From positions 1-12,577 of the forward strand of contig JAFAGQ010000004.1 in assembly GCA_023422555.1 (NCBI GenBank): DNA of 12,577 nt, given 5' to 3'. The translations under genes and the position numbers were made by a program. This document shows positions 7,493 through 12,577 of the stretch, in pieces (positions within the stretch are counted from its first letter, which is position 1; every line of letters starts with the position of its first letter). This DNA comes from Pseudomonadota bacterium. GTDB taxonomy: Bacteria > Pseudomonadota > Gammaproteobacteria > Burkholderiales > Burkholderiaceae_B. The notes beneath the pieces are model-generated. The model saw only the letters and a program-made list of their open reading frames with translations. It searched no databases and was not told where the DNA came from.

Positions 7493-7564
7493 AGAAGCAA
7501 AGAAGCAAAGAAGCAAAGAAGCAAAGAAGCAGAGAAGCAGAGAAGCAGAGAAGCAGAGAAGTCG
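7493..7564. repeat. Octanucleotide tandem repeat, nine units in two blocks
   Basis: Four exact copies of AGAAGCAA (7493-7524) are followed by four exact copies of AGAAGCAG (7525-7556) and one decayed unit AGAAGTCG (7557-7564). The only difference between blocks is A to G at position eight, so each block is internally homogeneous. That pattern suggests recent slippage or expansion. It is intergenic, downstream of both converging genes. Confidence 0.95.
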
Positions 7565-7600
7565 GAGAGCCAAAACACAATCAACCAAATAGCCAATAAG

Positions 7601-7621
7601 GGAAGTGCCGGCGCTCCTTTT
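7601..7621 (+). terminator. Weak terminator candidate downstream of amidase
   Basis: GGA-GTGC pairs with GCGC-TCC (one bulged A, one G-T pair) around CCGG, followed by TTTT at 7618-7621. It is 240 bases from the amidase stop and the stem is short. Confidence 0.3.
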
Positions 7622-7630
7622 CCCGTTGGG

Positions 7631-8050
7631 TTATCGATAACTTTTTAAGTGAATGCTGGTCTCGGAATTGCTGATATTGCGAATCAGTCGGATGCGCTCG
7701 AGCGCCTGGCCCAGCTCGGCCAGGGAGCCGGCTTCCAGTTCGGCCAGCAGATCCCAGCGTCCGTTGGTGTCATGCAGCGCAATAATGCAGGGCTCGCCCA
7801 GAAGACTGGCAATGACCTGCCGGCTCATATTTCCTTCAATCGCAATGCTCATCCACGCCCGGATGGTCTGGATTTGCGTGTCCGGACGCAGCTGCACGCT
7901 ATATCCCACGATGACCCCAGTATCTTCCAGCTTGAGCATCCGGTTGCGCACCGTGCCGCGGGAAAGACCAAGTTTTGTAGCAAGATCTGCCACAGAATAT
8001 CGGGCGTTCTGACGCAGAAGAGAGATAAGTGCGTGATCTGTCGTATCCAT
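7631..8050 (-). CDS. Lrp/AsnC-family transcriptional regulator
   Basis: DNA-binding regulator of the feast/famine family, normally sensing an amino acid. The 139 residues are short for the family (about 140-165) but complete. The N-terminal helix-turn-helix spans about residues 3-50, with YSVADLATKLGLSRGTVRNR (18-37) followed by LEDTGVIVGY, the usual junction. The C-terminal ligand-binding RAM domain spans about 60-138 and includes TNGRWDLLAELEA. The start at 8050 is the first Met of the family-like N-terminus (DTTDHALISLLRQNARYS); AGGA lies 11 bases upstream, which is rather distant. It is divergent from ornithine cyclodeaminase with a 167-nt shared control region containing four dyads, so it very likely controls ocd and itself. 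The ligand is probably ornithine, arginine or proline, by context only. Confidence 0.93.
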   Translation of the reverse strand: MDTTDHALISLLRQNARYSVADLATKLGLSRGTVRNRMLKLEDTGVIVGYSVQLRPDTQIQTIRAWMSIAIEGNMSRQVIASLLGEPCIIALHDTNGRWDLLAELEAGSLAELGQALERIRLIRNISNSETSIHLKSYR

Positions 8051-8065
8051 GATGACTGGCGTCCT

Positions 8066-8156
8066 AATTGAGCAATTCGGTAATTTTTATTGCCATTATG
8101 GCAAAAGAATAAACATAAGTGTGCAATATTGCCGATATGCATTGCCGGCACAATGC
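8066..8156. promoter_or_regulatory. Four-dyad operator region between the Lrp-type gene and ocd
   Basis: Four inverted repeats share ATTG/CAAT half-sites: AATTG-AG-CAATT (8066-8077), TTGCCAT-T-ATGGCAA (8090-8104), GCAATATTGC (8123-8132) and GCATTG-CCGGCA-CAATGC (8139-8156). All arms are perfect. Centres are about 25, 30 and 20 bp apart, or roughly two to three helical turns. Lrp-family octamers typically bind such multiple sites and wrap the DNA, so this is the likely operator of both genes. Binding by the adjacent regulator is inferred. Confidence 0.65.
8090..8119 (+). promoter_or_regulatory. Candidate ocd promoter
   Basis: TTGCCA (8090-8095, five of six matches to -35) and CATAAG (8114-8119, four of six to -10) are 18 bp apart. 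The -35 lies inside the second dyad, so a bound regulator would directly affect polymerase. The leader to the ocd ATG would be about 90 nt. Confidence 0.4.
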
Positions 8157-8173
8157 GTCACACTGTTACACAG

Positions 8174-8193
8174 GACATCGCGAATGCAATGTC
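8174..8193. promoter_or_regulatory. Inverted repeat in the ocd leader
   Basis: GACAT (8174-8178) and ATGTC (8189-8193) form an inverted repeat. The same stretch also contains the near-direct repeats ATCGCGA and GTCGCGA. It sits just before the ocd ribosome binding site and may be an extra operator half-site pair or a leader hairpin. Weakly supported. Confidence 0.3.
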
Positions 8194-8205
8194 GCGAGAA
8201 AGACA

Positions 8206-8211
8206 GAGGAG
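8206..8211 (+). promoter_or_regulatory. Strong ribosome binding site fixing the ocd start
   Basis: GAGGAG lies six bases before the ATG at 8218. It selects that start over the in-frame ATG at 8119, which would add 33 unconserved Cys/His-rich residues and has no such site. Confidence 0.85.
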
Positions 8212-8217
8212 CAACTG

Positions 8218-9300
8218 ATGAACCAATACACTCAAACCAATCTGAGCACCGGCCTGATCCGCCCCCAGGATGTCGCACTCATTGTGCAGAAGCAGGGCAT
8301 GAAGCAGACGCTGGAAGGGGTGATGAACTACATTCTGGCCGATTACCTGCGCTGGGACGAGTTTGACAAGTCATCCCGTATCGGCAAATACGTGAAGGAC
8401 GGTGTGATGGAGCTGATGCCTATCGCGGATCAGCACAATTATTCGTTCAAATATGTCAACTGTCATCCTCATAACCCGAAGGAAGGCCTGTCTACTGTGC
8501 TGGCCTTTGGTGCGTTGGTGGATAACGCTAATGGCAAGCCTGATGTGATTTGTGAGCTGACGCTGACGACGGCGTTCAGGACGGCAGCCATGTCTGCGCT
8601 GGCCGCCAGATCGCTGGCCCGGAAGGACAGCCGTTGCATGGCGCTTATCGGTAACGGCTGCCAGAGTGAGTTTCAGGCGCTGGCGTTTCACTATCTGCTG
8701 GGCATTCAGGAACTGCATATCTACGATCTGGACCGCAATGCGTCACAGAAACTGGCCGATAACCTGCGCCATACGGGCATGACGGTTGTGATTGCCGATA
8801 GCGTTGGCGACGCCGTCAAAGGTGCAGATATTGTGACTACCGTAACGGCAGAATATTCTCGCGCACATATCCTGACGCCTGAGATGATAAAGCCAGGCAT
8901 GCACATCAATGCTGTCGGGGGCGATTGTCCCGGCAAGACCGAATTGCATCCTGACATTCTGCCAATGACAGATGTGTTTGTGGAATTCGAGCCTCAGACC
9001 CGTGTGGAAGGTGAGCTGCAGAACGTGGCAGCGGATTTTCCAGTACGGCATTTGTGGCAGGTGTTTCAGGGACAGACACCCGGGCGTGAGAGCGATGAGC
9101 AGATTACCTTGTTCGATTCCGTAGGATTCGCCCTTGAAGACTTTTCTGCCCTGGTTTACATGCGTGATACGGCTCGCAAAATGGGTCTGATGCAGCCGAT
9201 TTCGCTGGTACCCGAATTGGCAGATCCCAAGGATCTGTTCTCTTACCTGGGCGTGGGTCAGATTCAACGCCAGGCTGAGTCAGTGGCTGCATTGCCGTAA
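8218..9300 (+). CDS. ocd: Ornithine cyclodeaminase
   Basis: Converts L-ornithine to L-proline and ammonia with tightly bound NAD, in arginine/ornithine catabolism. The 360 residues align along their length with Pseudomonas putida OCD (about 350 aa). Shared blocks include ELMPIAD, FKYVN, LIGNGCQSEFQALAFH (a Rossmann-type nucleotide site, about 143-158), NAVGGDCPGKTELH, EFEPQTRVEGE and DSVGFALEDFSAL. Active-site residues match: Glu65, Lys78, Arg121 and Asp236, the last corresponding to Asp228 of the Pseudomonas enzyme. These motifs favour a true ornithine cyclodeaminase over mu-crystallin-like or alanine dehydrogenase homologues. It is divergent from the Lrp-type regulator, the usual arrangement for amino acid-induced catabolic genes. 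A strong terminator ends the unit, so it is probably monocistronic. Confidence 0.96.
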   Translation: MNQYTQTNLSTGLIRPQDVALIVQKQGMKQTLEGVMNYILADYLRWDEFDKSSRIGKYVKDGVMELMPIADQHNYSFKYVNCHPHNPKEGLSTVLAFGALVDNANGKPDVICELTLTTAFRTAAMSALAARSLARKDSRCMALIGNGCQSEFQALAFHYLLGIQELHIYDLDRNASQKLADNLRHTGMTVVIADSVGDAVKGADIVTTVTAEYSRAHILTPEMIKPGMHINAVGGDCPGKTELHPDILPMTDVFVEFEPQTRVEGELQNVAADFPVRHLWQVFQGQTPGRESDEQITLFDSVGFALEDFSALVYMRDTARKMGLMQPISLVPELADPKDLFSYLGVGQIQRQAESVAALP

Positions 9301-9357
9301 TTTCCTCGCTTGCGGAGTAAGCCAGGAAGAGGTGTGGTGCACCTATCCTGCATGCAT

Positions 9358-9397
9358 AACGGCCCGATCTCTTAAAGGAGACGGGCCGTTTGTCTTA
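9358..9397 (+). terminator. Rho-independent terminator of ocd
   Basis: AACGGCCCG (9358-9366) pairs perfectly with CGGGCCGTT (9382-9390). An inner TCTC/GAGA stem extends it, and TTTGTCTTAT follows. It lies about 60 bases after the ocd stop. Confidence 0.9.
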
Positions 9398-9467
9398 TCT
9401 TTGCGTTCGTTGCCAGACCGGGCCGCCGTCGACTGCGAACGATGACGTTGCCGTGCAAAGAAAAGTG

Positions 9468-9484
9468 TACAAAATGCGTACAAT
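9468..9484 (+). promoter_or_regulatory. Candidate promoter of the phosphopantetheinyl transferase gene
   Basis: TACAAT (9479-9484) is a good -10 located 30 bases before the ATG. GTACAA occurs twice exactly one helical turn apart (9468-9473 and 9478-9483), overlapping this -10, which could be an operator. No clear -35 is seen at the proper distance. Confidence 0.35.
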
Positions 9485-9513
9485 AAGACGATCCATTTCC
9501 CGATCTTCTGCCA

Positions 9514-10539
9514 ATGCCGTCTTCCGTCACTGATTCTCCACCGACCGTGCAACTCTGGTTCGCGGGACCTGATCTGCAGTCTGAGTACGATGCGCAGGCA
9601 CTCTCCGTTCAGGATCGCGAACGGGAAGCGGCCAGACTTTCCGGGCGTAACGCCCATGAGTGGCGGGTGAGCCGGGCCCTTAGGCGACGTCTTCCCGCCA
9701 TTTGTCTATCTTCCAGCCTGTCGCATAGTCACGGGCATGCGCTTTGGGGCGCGTCGCTGACGCATTCGCATATGGGGGTGGATCTGGAGCGGGTTCACGC
9801 AGTCGATGAGCTGGCGCAGGCAGAGATGGTGGCACATGATGACGAGATGCGCCTGCTATCGGCTGTGCAAGGTGAGGCCAGAACCCGTCTTTTCTATCGG
9901 CTCTGGACGATTAAAGAAGCACTGATCAAAGCGGTTGAGGGGGATTTTCCGGCGGATATGCTGCAAGTCGGATTGCGCCTGTGCATTGAGAAGAAGGAAG
10001 GTGAGAAGAGGGAAGGCGAAAAGGGCGAGCATGGATCACTGGAAAGCGATGTGCGCGTGCCTGCCGACCAGCGCGTACCGGACGACATCAGTCTGGCACT
10101 GTCCCTGCTCCGCGATCCGTCTGCAGGTCACTCTGGCTGTATGAATGCGACAACTCACAATGACAGCACGAGCACGACAAATCACAATGAGAGCACGGAA
10201 GCCAAACATCACAATGAGAGCACGGACGCCAAACATCACAATAACAGCACGAACGCCACGCATCAGAATGAGAACGCGGGCAAAGTCCACGCGCTCCTTG
10301 ATCTTCGCCGAGCAGGCTCTGACGCTGCATACTTACCACTTCGCCTGACTGGTATGGGCGGCATGTTGTGGCATGGCGTTTCGGCGATGATAGGCGAAGA
10401 ATGGATGATGGCCGCCGTCTGGCCAGCTGCCGATGATCATTCGACCGGACCCGGTAATACTGTGATTGCGCGACTGGCCGTACCGGGCAGCAGCCAGGCG
10501 CTTAAGCTGGAACAGGCTGTGTACTTTTCAACTTGTTAA
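9514..10539 (+). CDS. Sfp-type 4'-phosphopantetheinyl transferase with repeat-rich insertion
   Basis: Transfers the phosphopantetheine arm of coenzyme A to a serine of an acyl carrier protein. Both family signatures are present: GVDLERV with Asp90 and Glu92, and LFYRLWTIKEALIKA with Glu135, giving the Mg-binding triad plus Lys134 and Lys139. At 341 residues it is about 100 longer than usual (about 220-250). The excess is a low-complexity segment at about 160-257: first KEGEK/REGEK, then a spacer, then four 9-residue repeats rich in His, Asn, Ser and Thr. The family-like C-terminus resumes after it (MGGMLWHGVSAMIGEEWMMAAVW). An in-frame stop at 9484 and no upstream start make ATG 9514 the likely start, although no Shine-Dalgarno is visible. 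It converges with the ketosynthase gene, 15 nt away, and probably activates that cluster's carrier proteins. Confidence 0.88.
   Translation: MPSSVTDSPPTVQLWFAGPDLQSEYDAQALSVQDREREAARLSGRNAHEWRVSRALRRRLPAICLSSSLSHSHGHALWGASLTHSHMGVDLERVHAVDELAQAEMVAHDDEMRLLSAVQGEARTRLFYRLWTIKEALIKAVEGDFPADMLQVGLRLCIEKKEGEKREGEKGEHGSLESDVRVPADQRVPDDISLALSLLRDPSAGHSGCMNATTHNDSTSTTNHNESTEAKHHNESTDAKHHNNSTNATHQNENAGKVHALLDLRRAGSDAAYLPLRLTGMGGMLWHGVSAMIGEEWMMAAVWPAADDHSTGPGNTVIARLAVPGSSQALKLEQAVYFSTC
9994..10023 (+). repeat. 15-nt in-frame tandem repeat in the transferase gene
   Basis: Two adjacent 15-nt units encode KEGEK (9994-10008) and REGEK (10009-10023), and a partial GE follows. The stretch is almost pure A and G on the coding strand. 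It opens the charged part of the transferase insertion. Confidence 0.7.
10156..10278 (+). repeat. 27-nt in-frame tandem repeat, four units plus partial
   Basis: Units start at 10156, 10183, 10210 and 10237, encoding HNDSTSTTN, HNESTEAKH, HNESTDAKH and HNNSTNATH, followed by a partial QNENA. The second and third units are the most alike; the outer ones have diverged. The unit length keeps frame, so copy-number change would alter linker length without disrupting the enzyme. The encoded segment is polar and likely disordered. Confidence 0.92.
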
Positions 10540-10554
10540 ACTCCCTTCACCGAG

Positions 10555-11781
10555 TCACACCGGCTTGCGAAAGATCAGCGACGTGTTGACGCCGCCGAAA
10601 GCGAAGTTGTTGTTCATGACGTATTCGGTGTCGATGGCCCGACAGTCATGTTGCAGGTAGTCCAGTTCGGCACAGCGCGAATCTACGTTATCCAGGTTCA
10701 GTGTAGGGACGAAAGAGCCATCATGCATCATGGCAATGGAGAACCAGGATTCCAGCGCACCGCAGGCTCCCAGGGTGTGACCGAGAAAACTCTTTTGGGA
10801 ACTGATGACTGCGCGGTTCCCAAAGAGCTGGGCTGTTGCGTGAGATTCAGCAATGTCGCCCTGTTCGGTCGCCGTTCCGTGTCCGTTGATATAACCAATC
10901 TGTTCGGGCTGCAGTCCGGCCTGATCCAGCGCCATTTTCATGGCCTGATACATGGTTTCGCTCTGAGGCCGGGTAACATGCGTGCCATCCGAATTGGTCC
11001 CGAAACCGACGATTTCCGCGAGAATATGCGCGCCGCGGGCCAGGGCATGTTCGCGTTCTTCCAATACAAATATGCCGGCACCTTCGCCAATAACCAGTCC
11101 GTCCCGGTCACGATCATAGGGGCGCGGTGAAGTATGCGGCGCATTGTTGCGCTGGCTGGTGGCATACAGGGAATCGAAAACATAGGCCTCACTGGGACAC
11201 AGTTCTTCGCCCCCGCCCCCCAGCATCATGGGAATCAGTCCGTGCCGGATGGCTTCATAGGCGTAACCAATTCCCTGGCTTCCCGAGGTGCAGGCGCTGG
11301 AAGTGGGGATGATGCGCCCTTTCAGACCAAAGAAAATACCGATGTTGGCCGCCGTTGTGTGAGGCATCATTCGCACATAGGTGTTGGCGTTCACACCCTG
11401 TGTTTCGCCATGCATGAGCAGGCTGGCGAGGGCTCGCACGTCTTCGGTACTGCCCGTGGAGGATCCACAGGCAACGCCCATGGCGCCTGTCTGGATTTGC
11501 GGATCATTCAACAGCCCGGCATCGGCAAGCGCGCGTTCGGCCGCGTCCACACACAGCTGGGATACCCGGCCCAGACTGCGTAGCTGCTTGCGCTGCCAGT
11601 GCGACGGAACGGCATAATCCGGTATGGGGGCGGCCAGGCGGGTGCCGAGCTCAACGTAACGATCCCATTCAGGCATCGAGCACACAGCACTGCGTTTTGC
11701 GGCAAAGGCATCGCGGATATCGCGCCAGTTGTTTCCCAGGGCTGTAATGCCACCAATCCCCGTAATCACAACACGCTTCAT
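10555..11781 (-). CDS. FabF-like beta-ketoacyl-ACP synthase (ApeR-like)
   Basis: Condensing enzyme that extends an acyl chain by two carbons from malonyl-ACP. The 408 residues form one complete KASII-type thiolase fold. The catalytic set is intact: Cys164 in SSACTSGSQG, His301 in NGHGTATEQGD, Lys330 and His335 in KSFLGHTLGACGALE, matching the Cys-His-His of E. coli FabF (163, 303, 340). It is therefore an active ketosynthase and not a chain-length factor. NGHGTAT replaces the commoner NAHGTST. NNNFAFGGVN near the C-terminus is typical. The start is coupled to the upstream reductase: its ATG shares one base with the TGA (TGATG), and GGAGG lies nine bases upstream. The order dehydratase-like, ketoreductase, ketosynthase matches the end of aryl polyene clusters, where this would be the ApeR-type enzyme. 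A specialised fatty-acid cluster is the alternative. Confidence 0.93.
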   Translation of the reverse strand: MKRVVITGIGGITALGNNWRDIRDAFAAKRSAVCSMPEWDRYVELGTRLAAPIPDYAVPSHWQRKQLRSLGRVSQLCVDAAERALADAGLLNDPQIQTGAMGVACGSSTGSTEDVRALASLLMHGETQGVNANTYVRMMPHTTAANIGIFFGLKGRIIPTSSACTSGSQGIGYAYEAIRHGLIPMMLGGGGEELCPSEAYVFDSLYATSQRNNAPHTSPRPYDRDRDGLVIGEGAGIFVLEEREHALARGAHILAEIVGFGTNSDGTHVTRPQSETMYQAMKMALDQAGLQPEQIGYINGHGTATEQGDIAESHATAQLFGNRAVISSQKSFLGHTLGACGALESWFSIAMMHDGSFVPTLNLDNVDSRCAELDYLQHDCRAIDTEYVMNNNFAFGGVNTSLIFRKPV

Positions 11782-12512
11782 CAGCAGAGCCCTCCGTTCA
11801 CGGACAGGACCTGCCGGGTGATGTAGCCGGCCTTTTCCGACATCAGGAAGGTGACGGCGGCGGCGACTTCTTCCGGGTCACCCGCGCGCTGGGCGGGAAT
11901 GGCTTTGAGGATCTCTTCGACGGGGACGTTTTCGTCCAGCATGTCGGTGTCGATCAGGCCGGGCGCCACGCAATTGACGGTGATGCGGCGTTTGGCCAGT
12001 TCAACTGCGAGCGCTTTGGCTGCTCCGATCAGTCCGGCCTTGGACGCACTGTAATTGACCTGTCCGCGATTGCCTATCAGCCCGGAAACAGAGGCCATGC
12101 AAACGATGCGGCCGGGTTTGCGCCGACGTATCATTGGCATGACCAGCGGGTGCAGCACGTTGTAGAAACCGCCCAGATTGGTATCCACAACCTGGTCCCA
12201 GTCTTCATCTGTGAAGGCGGGGAAGGCATTGTCGCGCGTCAGGCCGGCATTGAGCACCACGCCATAGAATGCGTCGTGGGTTTCCAGCCAGGATTCCAGA
12301 GATTGTCTGCAGGCGTTTCTGTCGGAAACGTCGAACTGCAGAATGTCGACGTCCCGACCCAGTGCACGGATTTCATCGGCCACCTGTTGCGCGTCTTCGC
12401 GCCGCTGGCGACAGTGAAGGGTCAGGTCAAAACCGGCACGGGCCAGATCAAGGGCAATGGCCTTGCCAATCCCGCGGCTGGAGCCGGTAACGAAAATGCG
12501 ATTCGCGGTCAT
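11781..12512 (-). CDS. FabG-like 3-oxoacyl-ACP reductase (ApeQ-like)
   Basis: NADPH-dependent short-chain dehydrogenase that reduces the ketosynthase product to a 3-hydroxyacyl-ACP. The 243 residues are the usual length for FabG. Visible motifs are TGSSRGIG (9-16, nucleotide binding), NAG (88-90), Asn112, and the catalytic Ser141, Tyr154 and Lys158 with the exact FabG spacing. Position 13 is Arg, as in NADPH-preferring members. The C-terminus ITRQVLSVNGGLC is typical of the family. ATG at 12512 overlaps the upstream stop as ATGA and has AGGAG eight bases upstream. The downstream ketosynthase overlaps by one base. Both couplings indicate one operon, probably the tail of an aryl polyene or similar cluster in which this cycle works iteratively. 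It is probably not the housekeeping fabG, because fabD and acpP are not adjacent. Confidence 0.92.
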   Translation of the reverse strand: MTANRIFVTGSSRGIGKAIALDLARAGFDLTLHCRQRREDAQQVADEIRALGRDVDILQFDVSDRNACRQSLESWLETHDAFYGVVLNAGLTRDNAFPAFTDEDWDQVVDTNLGGFYNVLHPLVMPMIRRRKPGRIVCMASVSGLIGNRGQVNYSASKAGLIGAAKALAVELAKRRITVNCVAPGLIDTDMLDENVPVEEILKAIPAQRAGDPEEVAAAVTFLMSEKAGYITRQVLSVNGGLC

Positions 12513-12577
12513 ACCGCAAGCTCCTGTATATATTGGTTGACGTCGGGCGGGCTGAAGACGCTGAGTCTGGCCGTCGC
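12509..12577 (-). CDS. C-terminus of upstream operon gene, possibly hotdog dehydratase (ApeP-like); truncated by window edge
   Basis: Read on the minus strand, the frame is open from the window edge for 22 codons and ends in TGA (12511-12509), which overlaps the reductase start as ATGA. The visible end includes ARLSVFSPPDVNQYIQELAV. The tight coupling supports a real gene. In aryl polyene clusters the gene before the ApeQ-type reductase is a 3-hydroxyacyl-ACP dehydratase of the hotdog fold, so that identity is suggested by position only. The fragment is too short to confirm it. Confidence 0.6.
   Translation of the reverse strand, partial: ATARLSVFSPPDVNQYIQELAV

Larger units (their letters stand above)
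7361..7630. other. Gap between convergent amidase and Lrp-type regulator genes
   Basis: This 270-nt stretch holds the octanucleotide tandem repeat (7493-7564) and a weak hairpin with a short T-run (7601-7621). I see no gene in it. Confidence 0.6.

Noticed and set aside
7493..7564. CRISPR array
   Set aside because: The units are 8 nt and directly abutting, without spacers, so this is a simple tandem repeat.
8119..8217. N-terminal extension of ornithine cyclodeaminase to an ATG at 8119
   Set aside because: It would run through the operator dyads and add Cys/His-rich residues absent from the family. GAGGAG six bases before 8218 fixes the start.
8096..8278. Small minus-strand frame across the ocd leader
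   Set aside because: It covers the operator region and the ocd start and has no ribosome binding site. It is a shadow of control DNA and ocd.
10540..10554. Bidirectional terminator between the convergent transferase and ketosynthase genes
   Set aside because: Only 15 nt separate the stops. The possible stem ACTC/GAGT has four pairs and no T-run follows.

Overview
The window reads as chromosomal DNA of a betaproteobacterium. The RpoC tail and SerA resemble the beta/gammaproteobacterial versions very closely, and the gene mix points to Burkholderiales, possibly an Alcaligenaceae such as Advenella. That lineage is inferred from remembered family sequences, not from a search. Coding density is ordinary for a bacterial chromosome. 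I see no rRNA, tRNA, insertion sequence, prophage or CRISPR array.

Layout from left to right. (1) Positions 1-2352 hold the 3' part of rpoC (RNA polymerase beta'), closed by a UUCG-loop hairpin and a strong intrinsic terminator. (2) serA (2585-3814, +) encodes 3-phosphoglycerate dehydrogenase; its 3' region carries hairpins, a 15-nt tandem repeat and a terminator. (3) Facing serA, on the minus strand (4226-5431), is a secreted PQQ-dependent YliI-type sugar dehydrogenase. (4) A 546-nt gap follows, carrying a degenerate 9-nt purine-rich minisatellite. (5) An amidase-signature hydrolase (5978-7360, +) comes next, then a gap with a clean octanucleotide tandem repeat. (6) A short Lrp/AsnC regulator (7631-8050, -) is divergent from ornithine cyclodeaminase (8218-9300, +). 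The region between them holds four dyads built from ATTG/CAAT half-sites, as expected for an Lrp-type control region. (7) A Sfp-type 4'-phosphopantetheinyl transferase (9514-10539, +) carries an unusual low-complexity insertion of about 100 residues with 5-residue and 9-residue tandem repeats. (8) On the minus strand, and running off the right edge, is a translationally coupled set: dehydratase-like tail, FabG-like ketoreductase, FabF-like ketosynthase. This order matches the end of aryl polyene (APE) or related fatty-acid-like biosynthetic clusters. The convergent transferase would then supply holo-acyl carrier protein.

The genes form several small units rather than one pathway: transcription and serine synthesis on the left, periplasmic sugar oxidation, a likely nitrogen catabolism unit (ornithine to proline plus ammonia, perhaps with the amidase), and the edge of an APE-like cluster on the right. 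The features I find least ordinary are the repeat-expanded transferase, the three unrelated tandem-repeat arrays within 5 kb (9, 8 and 27 nt), and the multi-dyad regulatory region between the Lrp gene and ocd. I found no clearly novel multi-gene system inside the window. The best candidate for one lies in the cluster beyond position 12577.
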